Source: an uncultured delta proteobacterium
GTDB taxonomy: Bacteria; RBG-13-61-14; DRUE01
Reading direction: 5' to 3'
NCBI GenBank assembly: GCA_903930515.1
Contig: CAIYYW010000389.1
Location: forward strand, 1 to 18,396
Length of the DNA stretch: 18,396 bases
How positions within the stretch are numbered: the stretch's first letter is position 1; each line of letters opens with the position of its first letter. Below are positions 1 through 7,952 of the stretch, piece after piece. Below the pieces are notes generated by a model that searched no databases, was not told the origin of the DNA, and saw only the letters and a program-made list of their open reading frames with translations. The position numbers were made by a program, and so were the translations under genes.

Positions 1-300
1 GTCTGCACCCCAGAGGTGTATTCAGAGCTATCGCGCCTTCCGCCTTCGCCTACAGATTGTCCGAGCAAGAAGTGGCTTCCGGCCTTCGCCAAAGCTTCGG
101 CGGACAAGTCGGCGGACAAGAAAGGCGCTCGCACATTCAAGAAGCAAATGGCGACTAAAGTCGCCCGCAGAAAAAGGGAAAATTCTTTGCGTAGGACACT
201 GCGTGTCCCTTTGCGCCTTTGCGGTGAGAATGCATTGGTCAAGGGCTGCGCCCTTGTCGCTCTTCACTACCGCCTTCTGCCATCTATTTTCAGGGTTTGA
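1..300. repeat. Intergenic mosaic of short tandem and palindromic repeats
   Basis: No convincing gene is seen. The stretch holds a perfect tandem duplication of a 12-mer, TCGGCGGACAAG (97-108 and 109-120), next to the near-palindrome CGCCAAAGCTTCGGCG (87-102). Further on are three compact perfect hairpins: GCGACT-AA-AGTCGC (151-164), GGACAC-TGC-GTGTCC (194-208) and CAAGGGC-TGC-GCCCTTG (240-256). The last two share the loop TGC. Between them lies TTTGCGCCTTTGCGG-type sequence (about 210-224), which resembles a short interspersed repeat I remember from intergenic DNA of many environmental bacteria. Open frames crossing both strands here are best explained by these repeats. What the repeats do is unknown. 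Confidence 0.6.
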
Positions 301-400
301 CATTCGGGTCTATGAAATTAAACTGGATGCGGAATAGGCAGGCGAAAAAATTTGAACCTGTTTTATTATGATGCCTTAAAATTAAGGAGAACTTGAGGTA
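301..400 (+). promoter_or_regulatory. AT-rich leader of the phosphatase operon
   Basis: This 100-nt stretch is clearly more AT-rich than its surroundings and leads into the first gene of the 401-7055 run. A -10-like TATGAT lies at 367-372, but no acceptable -35 stands 16-18 nt upstream. TTGAAC at 352-357 pairs only with TAAAAT (377-382) at a 19-nt spacing, which would leave almost no leader. A Shine-Dalgarno AAGGAG is at 384-389, 11 nt before the ATG. A promoter is probable here, but its exact elements are not resolved. Confidence 0.3.
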
Positions 401-1057
401 ATGGCTAATAACGAAATCCCGGCTCCGCGGCTGCGGGTTTATTTAGTCCGGCACGGAGAAGTGGCGAACTTTTCCGAGCGTGTGGTTAACGGGCATCGGG
501 ATGTGAAGCTGAGCGAGCTGGGCGAGGCTCAGATGAGGCGGGTTGCGGAGGAGCTTTCGCTCCGGCCGATCCGGGCGGTTTATTCCAGCGACCTTTACCG
601 GAGCCGGAGGGGGGCGGAACTTCTCGGGGAAAAGCTTGGTCTAAAGGTCGTGCTGATGCCTGAAATAAGGGAAATGCATTTCGGGGAAGTGGAAGGATTG
701 GGATGGATGGAGGCGGTGAAGCGTCTGGGCGATTCTCCGGTCCAATGGTTTGACTGGGTCAACAACCGTTTCCCGGGCGGAGAAAACCTTTTGGATTTGC
801 GCGCCCGGGTGATCCCTGCTTACCGGAAGATTCTGGAAAAGGAAAATGGGGAGATTGCGATCTTCGCCCACGGCGGGACCAACCGGACCATCCTGGGCGA
901 GGAGTTGGGGATGGATTTGAAGAATTTTTTTATGCTGGACCAATCATACGCCTGCCTCAATATCCTGGATTATTATTCAAAGGAAGGTAAAATGATCCGG
1001 GTGATCAACGGGGACATCACCGGGTTGAGGCCTATTTTAGGGTTTGACATTTGCTAG
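401..1057 (+). CDS. Histidine phosphatase family protein (phosphoglycerate mutase-like)
   Basis: This 218-residue protein belongs to the histidine phosphatase superfamily, which removes phosphate through a phospho-histidine intermediate. The nucleophile motif LVRHGE has R17 and H18. R67 in SSDLYRSRR is the usual phosphate-binding arginine. E91 in REMHFGEVEG fits the acid/base position, and FAHGGT carries the second catalytic histidine, H157. Length and the absence of a signal peptide fit a cytoplasmic enzyme of the alpha-ribazole phosphatase/PhoE/cofactor-dependent mutase type. The substrate cannot be read from the sequence, and no cobalamin genes are nearby to support a CobC role. The ATG follows AAGGAG at 384-389. 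It is the first gene of a same-strand run, and the next start lies 49 nt after its stop. Confidence 0.9.
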   Translation: MANNEIPAPRLRVYLVRHGEVANFSERVVNGHRDVKLSELGEAQMRRVAEELSLRPIRAVYSSDLYRSRRGAELLGEKLGLKVVLMPEIREMHFGEVEGLGWMEAVKRLGDSPVQWFDWVNNRFPGGENLLDLRARVIPAYRKILEKENGEIAIFAHGGTNRTILGEELGMDLKNFFMLDQSYACLNILDYYSKEGKMIRVINGDITGLRPILGFDIC

Positions 1058-1095
1058 GGGGCTGATAGGAATTATGCTCAATAAATCTCAAGTTA

Positions 1096-1100
1096 AAGGA
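1096..1100 (+). promoter_or_regulatory. Shine-Dalgarno that decides the S55 gene start
   Basis: AAGGA stands 6 nt before the ATG at 1107. The reading frame is open further upstream (ATG at 1074, also 1044), but 1107 gives a clean signal peptide at once and has the best ribosome-binding spacing. It is therefore preferred. Confidence 0.6.
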
Positions 1101-1106
1101 AAGCAA

Positions 1107-2792
1107 ATGAAACGAATGGTTACGGTCTTGATCGGATTATTTCTCGCCCTCCGCCTGAGCGCGGTGGAGATGATCAAGGTGAGCGAGCTCAAGCCGGGTA
1201 TGAAGGGATACGGCCTCTCGGTTTTCCAGGGCTACTCCCCGGAGCGGTTTGAGGTGGAGATCATAGACATTATCCCGCGCGCTCTTCCCGGAACGGACCT
1301 GATCCTGGTCAGATGCGCGGGCGCGGGCCTGGAAAAAAGCAGGATCATCGCCGGGATGAGCGGGAGCCCGGTTTATTTCAATGACAAGCTGGCCGGCGCG
1401 GTCGCCTACACCTGGGGTTTTTCCCAGGACCCGATCGCCGGGGTCACTCCCATTGAAAGTATGCTCAAGGCCACCACTGCTTCGGGAAAAAATATCAGCG
1501 CGATCGGCTCCGACAAATTTATTCCGTCCGGATCAGAAACCGAGCTTAAGCCGGTGGGCGCCGCGATCACGGTTTCCGGGCTGGTCCCGGACCTTTTGCC
1601 CAAAGCCAAGGCGCTCCTGGAATCCTTCCAACTCGGCCCGGTGATGACCGGGGGCGGTGCGGTTGACGAAAAAGAGGCTCCGCTGAAATTGGAGCCGGGG
1701 AGCGCGCTGGGGGTTGATTTGGTCACCGGAGACCTCAATGTCAGCGCCATCGGCACGGCCACGATGGTGGACGGAAACACCGTGCTCGCGTTCGGACACG
1801 GCTTTTTCAACGCCGGCTCGGTCTCGTTCCCGATTTCAGTGGCCAAGGTTCATACGGTCATTTCCAGCAGTTCGCTCTCGTTTAAATTCGCGTCCCCGGT
1901 GAGAGAAGTCGGGGAGATGAACCAGGACTCAATGATGGGGATCGCGGGCAAGATCGGGGTCACGCCGAAGAAAATCCCGGTTTCGGTGGAAGTGAAAAAT
2001 CTGGCCACCGGGATCAACAGCGCGTTTAGTTATCAGGTTGCGAACCATCCCCTGCTCAGTCCTCAACTGGTCGGCTTGTGCCTGATGCAATCTCTTTCCA
2101 GCGGCGGTGCGGTCAGCGATAACGCGATGGTGGATTTTGAGCTGGAGATGAGCCTGGAGGATTACCCGGAGCCTATCCGTTACCGCGACACTTTCGCGCT
2201 GATCAGCGGGAGCTTTGTTCCGGACTATCTGACGCCGCTGATGATTTTTTCCACCAACCCCTTCTCCAAGGTCCGGGTATCCGGCCTGAAATATAACCTG
2301 GTGATCCGGCCCGGCTGGGAATTGGCCGAGATCAAATCCATCTGGGCCAGCAAGACCGAGGTCTCTCCCGGAGACACCGTGATCATCGGGGTGCGGCTGA
2401 AGAAGTTCCAGGGAGAGGAGTTGGAAAAGCAGATTGAATTCAAGGTCCCGGAAGACGCCAAGCGGATGTTGCTGCTCAAGCTGATGGGCGGGGAGCAAAT
2501 GCCCCTGGACATCGCCCAGCCGGAGTCGGTGGACGACCTGATCCGGGCGTTCCGGCAATTGCCCAGCCCGGAATGGCTGGTGGTCCAGTATCAGAATCCC
2601 GGGTTTGCCGTGGATTATCAAGGGGAGCGGATGAAGGCCCTCCCGGCCAGCGTCCTGGCCCTGCTGTCGGGGAAAACCGATTCCCGGGCGCGGCCTGCGC
2701 CGGACCTGGAATACCTTACTTTTGAGATGCCCTTTCTGATCAAGGGCCGGGCCGCGATCCAGCTCAAATTGAAAAACGATCCCAGGAGGTAA
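1107..2792 (+). CDS. Secreted SpoIVB/S55-type serine peptidase domain protein
   Basis: This is a 561-residue protein from the preferred start. Residues 1-19 form a signal peptide ending LRLSA, so export to the periplasm is expected. The region at about 25-120 carries the S55 signature: ELKPGMKGYG, then GMSGSP (83-88, putative nucleophile S85), KLAGAVAY and GVTPIESML. A second motif, VLAFGHGFF (227-234), resembles the GALGHGI motif that holds the catalytic histidine of Bacillus SpoIVB, giving H231 here. In SpoIVB the His motif precedes the Ser motif; here the order is reversed. I recall this order from large S55-annotated families in Acidobacteria and relatives. The catalytic aspartate was not identified, so activity is not assured. 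No PDZ domain is evident. Its stop codon overlaps the ribosome-binding site of the next gene, suggesting coupled expression with the secreted propeller protein. Confidence 0.8.
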   Translation: MKRMVTVLIGLFLALRLSAVEMIKVSELKPGMKGYGLSVFQGYSPERFEVEIIDIIPRALPGTDLILVRCAGAGLEKSRIIAGMSGSPVYFNDKLAGAVAYTWGFSQDPIAGVTPIESMLKATTASGKNISAIGSDKFIPSGSETELKPVGAAITVSGLVPDLLPKAKALLESFQLGPVMTGGGAVDEKEAPLKLEPGSALGVDLVTGDLNVSAIGTATMVDGNTVLAFGHGFFNAGSVSFPISVAKVHTVISSSSLSFKFASPVREVGEMNQDSMMGIAGKIGVTPKKIPVSVEVKNLATGINSAFSYQVANHPLLSPQLVGLCLMQSLSSGGAVSDNAMVDFELEMSLEDYPEPIRYRDTFALISGSFVPDYLTPLMIFSTNPFSKVRVSGLKYNLVIRPGWELAEIKSIWASKTEVSPGDTVIIGVRLKKFQGEELEKQIEFKVPEDAKRMLLLKLMGGEQMPLDIAQPESVDDLIRAFRQLPSPEWLVVQYQNPGFAVDYQGERMKALPASVLALLSGKTDSRARPAPDLEYLTFEMPFLIKGRAAIQLKLKNDPRR

Positions 2793-2796
2793 CCAA

Positions 2797-4887
2797 GTGA
2801 AATTGAAAATTTATTATGGAGCGCTCTTTGCCGCGGCTGTGCTGCTGGTTTCCGGCCGGACCGACCGTCTGGTTTTGGAAAAGGCCGCTGATTTTGAAGC
2901 GGGAAAATTTCAAACCGCGGCCTTGTCTTCCAAAGGAAAAATCTTGAGCGGCAAATCCGTGGAAGAATTTAAAGTGGACGCGGCATCGGTCTGGTCAATG
3001 CTGGAGTTGAAGCCGGGTCAGCTGCTGTTGGGAACCGGCAACCAGGCCCGGCTCTATCAATTTGAGAACGGCAAGCTGGAGAAAATTTTTGAGGACCAGA
3101 CCAAGGGGCGGCTGGCGATCCCGGTGATCGCAAAATCGTCCACGGCGGAGATATTTTTCGCGGTCATCCCCAAGGCCGCGATCTACCGTCTCAAGGGCCA
3201 AAGCGCGGAAAAAATTGCGGAGCCGGGGGTGGACTATCTCTGGACCTTGTGCCCGATCGGCGGGGGCAATTTCCTGGCCGGGGGCGGTCCCAAGGCCAAG
3301 ATTTTCCTGGTCAAGCCGGACGGAAAATTCAGCCAACTCGCCGAATTCAAGGCCGAGCAGGTGATGGATATTATTGACGCGGGGGATGGGGAATACCTGG
3401 CCGGGACTTCCAAGCCGGCGATGCTGATCCGCTTCAAGCTGGACGGAAGCTACCGCGTGCTCTCCACCTTCAGCCAGGAAGAATTGCGGGCGGTCCGGAA
3501 GCTCTCGGACCAGAGCCTTTTGCTCGCGCTCAATCAGGGGCCGATGCCGGGAGGGATGCCGGTGATGGAGCAGGAAGGGCCTCCGCAGGGGATGGATCCG
3601 GAGGAGATGTCGGAGGGAGACGATCCGGGGGAAGAGGCTCCGCCGCCTCCGCAGATCCAGCCGCGGATGCCCGGGGGCAAGGGCGCGGTCTATCGCTACT
3701 ATCCGGACCGGGGTATGAAGCAGCTTCTGGCCCTCAAGCAGGCGACCATCCTTTCCCTGTCCGGCGACGAACAGAACGGTTTTTTTCTCGGAACCGACGA
3801 TCAGGGCAAGGTGTATCAAATTTGGCCGACCCGCGACGAATTCCTGCTCGGCTATTCGCTGGCTCCGGGCAAGGTGGTGAGTTTTGCCGGGGGAAAATCC
3901 GGCCTGGCCTGGATCGGGACCGCCCAGCCGGCGCGCCTGTTCAAGGTTAAAGAGGCCTCGGGCACGGCGAGCTACCAGAGCAAAATCCTGGACAGCCAAT
4001 TCCCGTCGCATTGGGGCAGGGTGGAATGGAGGGGGCAGGGCAAGGTGAAATTCCAGACCCGCTCCGGCAACACCCCCATTGAAGACCAGTCCTGGTCCAA
4101 CTGGGAAGAGGTGGAAGGCCCGGACCTGAAAATAAAAAGCCCGGCCGGAAGGTATATCCAGTTCCGCGCGGAATGGCCGGGCAATGAGCAGATGGAACTC
4201 AGCCGGGTGGAAATCAGTTTCCTTAATTTCAACCAGGCCCAATCTGTCACGGACCTGAAGGTGGACCTTCCCAATAATTCCGGGGACTCCCGGAGGCCGA
4301 TGCCGGAAGGGGAAGGAGGGCCTCCGCAGAAACCCTCAGCCTCGGTAATGAATCAATGCCAGATCAGTTGGCGCGTGGATAATCCGGACCAAGACCCGCT
4401 GTTCCTCGCCCTGGCCTATCAGCAGGATGGAGATTCGCTCTGGACCAAAATCGCCGATGGGGATGAGATCAAGGGCAGCCGCTTCCAATGGAACGCCGGC
4501 TCGCTTCCGGACGCCTGGTATCGGATCAAGCTGACCGCTTCGGACAGCCCGGACAACCCGGCTCCGGAAAGCTTCCAGGCAGAGCAGGTGAGCGGCCGGT
4601 TCCTGATTGACTCCACCAAGCCGGAAGTAAATTTCGCCATCGCCGAGAACGGAACCGTGAACGGAGAAGCCACCGACTCCACCAGCGCGATCAGCGATAT
4701 TGAATTCGCGGTTGACGACGAGGATTTCCGGCCGGCATCGGCATTGGACCAGGTGCTGGACCAGAAATCGGAAAAGTTCGAGTTCAAACTCAAGAAGCTC
4801 TCCAAGGGTACTCACCGGATCACGGTTCAGGCCTGCGACCAGGCGGATAATTGCCGGATGAGGGCGCAGGAATTCAATGTGAAATGA
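2797..4887 (+). CDS. Secreted beta-propeller protein with C-terminal Ig-like region
   Basis: This 696-residue protein starts at GTG 2797, 6 nt after a near-perfect AGGAGGT (2784-2790) that overlaps the upstream stop. Residues 1-20 look like a signal peptide, with no lipobox. At least five blade-like repeats share the pattern hydrophobic-G-T/G-x-aromatic: LLLGTGNQARLYQF (76-89), FLAGGGPKAKIFLV (159-172), YLAGTSKPAMLIRF (200-213), FFLGTDDQGKVYQI (329-342) and AWIGTAQPARLFKV (371-384). A Pro/Met/acidic low-complexity insert at about 248-296 interrupts the propeller. Residues about 390-480 (WGRVEWRGQG, TRSGNTP, WSNWEE) resemble a beta-sandwich found after propellers in other exported proteins. 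Residues about 520-696 look Ig/fibronectin-like. No catalytic motif was found. A binding or scaffold role beside the peptidase is an inference. Confidence 0.75.
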   Translation: MKLKIYYGALFAAAVLLVSGRTDRLVLEKAADFEAGKFQTAALSSKGKILSGKSVEEFKVDAASVWSMLELKPGQLLLGTGNQARLYQFENGKLEKIFEDQTKGRLAIPVIAKSSTAEIFFAVIPKAAIYRLKGQSAEKIAEPGVDYLWTLCPIGGGNFLAGGGPKAKIFLVKPDGKFSQLAEFKAEQVMDIIDAGDGEYLAGTSKPAMLIRFKLDGSYRVLSTFSQEELRAVRKLSDQSLLLALNQGPMPGGMPVMEQEGPPQGMDPEEMSEGDDPGEEAPPPPQIQPRMPGGKGAVYRYYPDRGMKQLLALKQATILSLSGDEQNGFFLGTDDQGKVYQIWPTRDEFLLGYSLAPGKVVSFAGGKSGLAWIGTAQPARLFKVKEASGTASYQSKILDSQFPSHWGRVEWRGQGKVKFQTRSGNTPIEDQSWSNWEEVEGPDLKIKSPAGRYIQFRAEWPGNEQMELSRVEISFLNFNQAQSVTDLKVDLPNNSGDSRRPMPEGEGGPPQKPSASVMNQCQISWRVDNPDQDPLFLALAYQQDGDSLWTKIADGDEIKGSRFQWNAGSLPDAWYRIKLTASDSPDNPAPESFQAEQVSGRFLIDSTKPEVNFAIAENGTVNGEATDSTSAISDIEFAVDDEDFRPASALDQVLDQKSEKFEFKLKKLSKGTHRITVQACDQADNCRMRAQEFNVK

Positions 4888-6602
4888 GCAGGCGGCTCAA
4901 CTATTTATATTTTCTGCTCGGCTTCTTCCTGGCTTTTTCTCTGTCTGCCCGGCCTGCTCCGAATGCGGTTTCAAAAAAAGGAATGGTTGCCAGCGCGCAT
5001 CCGATCGCAAGCGAAATCGGCGCGAAAATCCTGGCGCAAGGCGGAAACGCGGTGGATGCAGGAATCGCCGCGGCTTTTGCCCTATCGGTGGTTGAGCCTT
5101 ACAGTTCGGGCTTGGGCGGAGGCGGATTTATGATGATCTACACCGCGGGGACGGGAAGGCCGGAAGACAATGTGATCGCGCTGGATTTTCGCGAAACCGC
5201 TCCCATCCTCGCGCGTAAAGACCTGTATAAAAAAGACGGCGTCGTGGTTCCGGGCTTAAGCCTGACCGGGCATCTCGCGGCCGCGGTTCCGGGCGAAGCC
5301 GCCGGCTTGGAATACGCTTATAAGAATTTTGCGAGCGGAAAGTTGTCCTGGCCGGAACTGATCCAGCCGGCGATTAACTTGGCAAAAAACGGCTTCCAGA
5401 TTGACCCGGAATTTTTCAAACGCGAACTCGTGGATTTAAAAAAATTAAACCAATTCCCCGCGACCGGAAAAAACTTTCTGAAAGCCGGTCTTCCTTATCT
5501 GCCGGGAGAAAATTTCCGCCAGCCGGACCTGGCAAAAAGTCTTCAGGCGATTGCCAATGAGGGCGCGAAAGTTTTTTATCTGGGATGGATTGCGGAGGCG
5601 ATAGACAAGGAGATGCAAAGTTCCGGCGGACTGATCCGGAAAGAGGATCTGGCGAATTTCAAGGTTCGGGTGCGCAAGCCCATCATCGGAACTTATCGGG
5701 GGTCTAAAATAATTTCAATGCCCCCTCCCAGCTCGGGCGGAATTTGTCTTCTGGAAATATTGAACATCCTGGAAGGATATGATCTGGCCTCGCTCGGGTT
5801 TGATTCCGCGCAAACCGTGCGGATTCAGGGCGAGGCAATGAAGCTGGCTTTTTATGACCGGTTCCGGTATCTCGGCGATCCCGCCTTTGTGCAGATTCCC
5901 TTGGACAAACTCTTAAGCAAGGAATACGCAGGCGAGCTCAGAAAATTGATCACGGACAAACCCATTCCAAGCGCGGAGCTTTCCAAAATCTCCGCGCAAC
6001 AAAATTCACCGGAGAAATTCGGCCATACCACACATCTCTCCGTGGTTGACGCAAAGGGAATGGCGGTTTCCCTCACCCAGACCATCAACACCAATTTCGG
6101 CTCCGGCGTAGTGGTTCCTGGAACCGGCATTCTGCTCAATAATGAAATGGATGATTTTTCCGCGGCCCCCGGAGCGCCCAACGCTTTCGGCTTGATCCAG
6201 GGAGAGGCCAATGCGATCGGGCCGGGGAAAATTCCGCTCTCTTCAATGAGCCCGAGCCTGGTCTTCAAGGGCGATCAGCTCTGGCTCGTGATCGGCTCTC
6301 CGGGCGGACCCAGGATCATCACCAGCGTTTTGCAAACCATCCTCAACCTGATTGACTTCAAGATGAGCCTGCCCGAGGCCATAAACGCGAAACGGATTCA
6401 TCAGCAATGGCTTCCGGATCAAATCCTGATGGAAAACGGCAGATTGCCGATCTCCGAGAAAACCGAGCTGGAAAAAGCCGGGTATCATTTATCGGGATAT
6501 TTTCTGCCCGGCAATGTCCAGGCGATCTTAATCACAGAGGATGGCGCTCTGCTCGGCGTGAGCGACCCGCGAGGAATCGGAAGGCCGGCAGGAGTTGAGT
6601 GA
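4884..6602 (+). CDS. ggt: Gamma-glutamyltransferase (secreted, Ntn-hydrolase)
   Basis: This is a 572-residue gamma-glutamyltranspeptidase precursor. The family cleaves or transfers the gamma-glutamyl group of glutathione and similar compounds in the periplasm after cutting itself into two subunits. The self-processing and catalytic threonine is T382 in GHTTHLSV. Other signature positions are R103 (DFRETAP), the acidic NNEMDDF loop (419-425), PLSSMSP (451-457) and GSPGGPR (471-477). Residues 1-22 (ending FSLSA) form a signal peptide. The start at 4884 overlaps the previous stop as ATGA; a longer frame from 4851 would spoil the signal peptide. The family is certain. The substrate in this organism is unknown, and the neighbours (exported peptidase and propeller) suggest peptide or glutathione scavenging in the envelope. 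Confidence 0.95.
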   Translation: MSRRLNYLYFLLGFFLAFSLSARPAPNAVSKKGMVASAHPIASEIGAKILAQGGNAVDAGIAAAFALSVVEPYSSGLGGGGFMMIYTAGTGRPEDNVIALDFRETAPILARKDLYKKDGVVVPGLSLTGHLAAAVPGEAAGLEYAYKNFASGKLSWPELIQPAINLAKNGFQIDPEFFKRELVDLKKLNQFPATGKNFLKAGLPYLPGENFRQPDLAKSLQAIANEGAKVFYLGWIAEAIDKEMQSSGGLIRKEDLANFKVRVRKPIIGTYRGSKIISMPPPSSGGICLLEILNILEGYDLASLGFDSAQTVRIQGEAMKLAFYDRFRYLGDPAFVQIPLDKLLSKEYAGELRKLITDKPIPSAELSKISAQQNSPEKFGHTTHLSVVDAKGMAVSLTQTINTNFGSGVVVPGTGILLNNEMDDFSAAPGAPNAFGLIQGEANAIGPGKIPLSSMSPSLVFKGDQLWLVIGSPGGPRIITSVLQTILNLIDFKMSLPEAINAKRIHQQWLPDQILMENGRLPISEKTELEKAGYHLSGYFLPGNVQAILITEDGALLGVSDPRGIGRPAGVE

Positions 6603-6605
6603 TAG

Positions 6606-7055
6606 ATGAAGAAGACCGCGCCATTGCCCCTGGAGGATTTGCTGGGAAAATTCTTCCGCTCCCAGGGACAGGGACAGAGGTTCCAGGAACTCAAGGTTTT
6701 CCAGCTCTGGAACGAGGCGGTGGGGGAAGAGATCGGCAAGAACGCCCGGCCGGTGTCGGTCAATCAGGGGCGGCTGGTGGTCGCGGTGAGGAATTCCATC
6801 TGGCTCTCGGAACTGGGGTTTGAGCGGCAGAAGCTGAAAAAGAAATTGAACCGCGTTCTGGGCAAAGGGATCATCCAGGAGATCTCCTTCCGGATCGGAC
6901 CGATCCCGGATTCAGTTCCCGATCCGGAAGAATCCCCACCCGATTCTAAACCCCTGACCCCGGAGCTGGAACAAAAACTTCAGAAGCTGCTTTCGCGGAT
7001 TGACGACCCGGACCTGAAAAGCGCGCTGAAAAACCTGCTCCGCGCGCTTCAATAA
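6606..7055 (+). CDS. DUF721 / DciA-like protein
   Basis: This is a small 149-residue cytoplasmic protein. Residues about 8-98 match the DUF721 pattern: an N-terminal helix, LWNEAVGEEIGKNARPVSV (34-52), RLVVAVRNSIWLSEL (56-70) and a basic helix, KLKKKLNRVLGKG (76-88). Members of this family include DciA, which helps load the replicative helicase in many bacteria. That role is not shown for this protein, and no replication genes are nearby. A Pro/Asp-rich linker (about 99-118) leads to a C-terminal helix. The ATG lies 3 nt after the ggt stop, so it is probably the last gene of the run. Its stop touches the stop of the convergent metF with no spacer. Confidence 0.75.
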   Translation: MKKTAPLPLEDLLGKFFRSQGQGQRFQELKVFQLWNEAVGEEIGKNARPVSVNQGRLVVAVRNSIWLSELGFERQKLKKKLNRVLGKGIIQEISFRIGPIPDSVPDPEESPPDSKPLTPELEQKLQKLLSRIDDPDLKSALKNLLRALQ

Positions 7056-7940
7056 TTACGCCACTCCCGCCTTTTGCATCAGGTCCGGCACATATTTTGC
7101 CCAACCCATGGCCATAATGTGGAATCCCTGGCACATCGGCTTCAAGTCTTTCATCAGTTTTGCCATCAGGTCAATGGCGAGTTTGGGCCGGTCTTCCTTG
7201 CCCGCCTCCGAGAGCGGCTTGATGATGCTGTCGGGCACGAACACCCCCGGGACCTTCTCGTTCATATATTTGGCCATAGCCGGGCCTTTCACGATCACGA
7301 TTCCGGCCAATACCGGCGTTTTGAACCGGCTCGCGGTTTTCATAAACTTTTCAAACTTGTCCGGATCGTAGATCGCCTGGGTCTGAAAAAATTCCGCGCC
7401 CGCTTCCACCTTCTTCTCCATCTTGAGCAGTTGCGGCTCCACCGGGTCGGCCCCGGGAGTGACCGTGGCTCCGGCGAAAATATCCTTGGGCGATCCGACC
7501 AGGTCGGCTCCGGAAAGGTCTTTTCCGTTCTTGAGCGTGCTGATGGTATGGAGGAGCGAGACCGAGTCCAGATCAAACACGCATTTGGCGCCGGGATGGT
7601 CTCCGAGCGAGGGATGGTCTCCGGTAAGGGCGAGGATGTTCCTGATCCCGAGCACATACCCGCTCAGGATGTCGGACTGGATCGCGAGCCGGTTGCGGTC
7701 GCGGCAGGGGATCTGGTAAATCGGCTCAAAGCCGGCCTGCACCAGACGGGCGCAGATTCCGAGCGAACCGATCCGCATCACCGAGCTTGGGTTGTCCGTG
7801 ACATTGACCCCGAGCACGCGGCCTTTGAGGAACTTCTCCGCCTCTTCCATCATCGGGCCGATCTCCACCCCCTTGGGCGGTCCCAACTCTCCGGTGACGG
7901 CAAAGTTTCCCGCTTCCAAAGCCTGCTTCAGCTTGCTCAT
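7056..7940 (-). CDS. metF: Methylenetetrahydrofolate reductase, MetF flavoprotein subunit
   Basis: This 294-residue TIM-barrel flavoprotein would reduce 5,10-methylene-THF to 5-methyl-THF for methionine synthesis or the methyl branch of the Wood-Ljungdahl pathway. Family landmarks are E18 in TGELGPPKG (E28 of the E. coli enzyme), D108 in LTGDHP (D120) and FFQTQ with Q187 (Q183). By eye, the position of E. coli F223, which packs against NADH, is P220 here, and the usual ILPV motif reads IVIV. This is consistent with an electron donor other than NADH. The ATG follows AAGGAGG (7947-7953) by 6 nt, and that site overlaps the metV stop. It is the last gene of the hydrogenase operon. Enzyme identity is very secure; the electron partner is an inference from context. 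Confidence 0.93.
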   Translation of the reverse strand: MSKLKQALEAGNFAVTGELGPPKGVEIGPMMEEAEKFLKGRVLGVNVTDNPSSVMRIGSLGICARLVQAGFEPIYQIPCRDRNRLAIQSDILSGYVLGIRNILALTGDHPSLGDHPGAKCVFDLDSVSLLHTISTLKNGKDLSGADLVGSPKDIFAGATVTPGADPVEPQLLKMEKKVEAGAEFFQTQAIYDPDKFEKFMKTASRFKTPVLAGIVIVKGPAMAKYMNEKVPGVFVPDSIIKPLSEAGKEDRPKLAIDLMAKLMKDLKPMCQGFHIMAMGWAKYVPDLMQKAGVA

Positions 7941-7952
7941 CCCAGTCCTCCT

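Noticed and set aside
16-303. Overlapping 91-94 residue frames on both strands
   Set aside because: Both read through the tandem and palindromic repeats, have no ribosome-binding site, and encode repeat-like low-complexity peptides.
352-382. TTGAAC/TAAAAT as promoter of the phosphatase operon
   Set aside because: The spacer is 19 nt and the start would fall on the Shine-Dalgarno itself, leaving it outside or at the very 5' end of the mRNA.
2995-4242. 415-codon minus-strand frame opposite the propeller gene
   Set aside because: Antisense shadow with Arg/Leu/His-rich composition; the plus-strand gene has a signal peptide, a strong Shine-Dalgarno and repeats.
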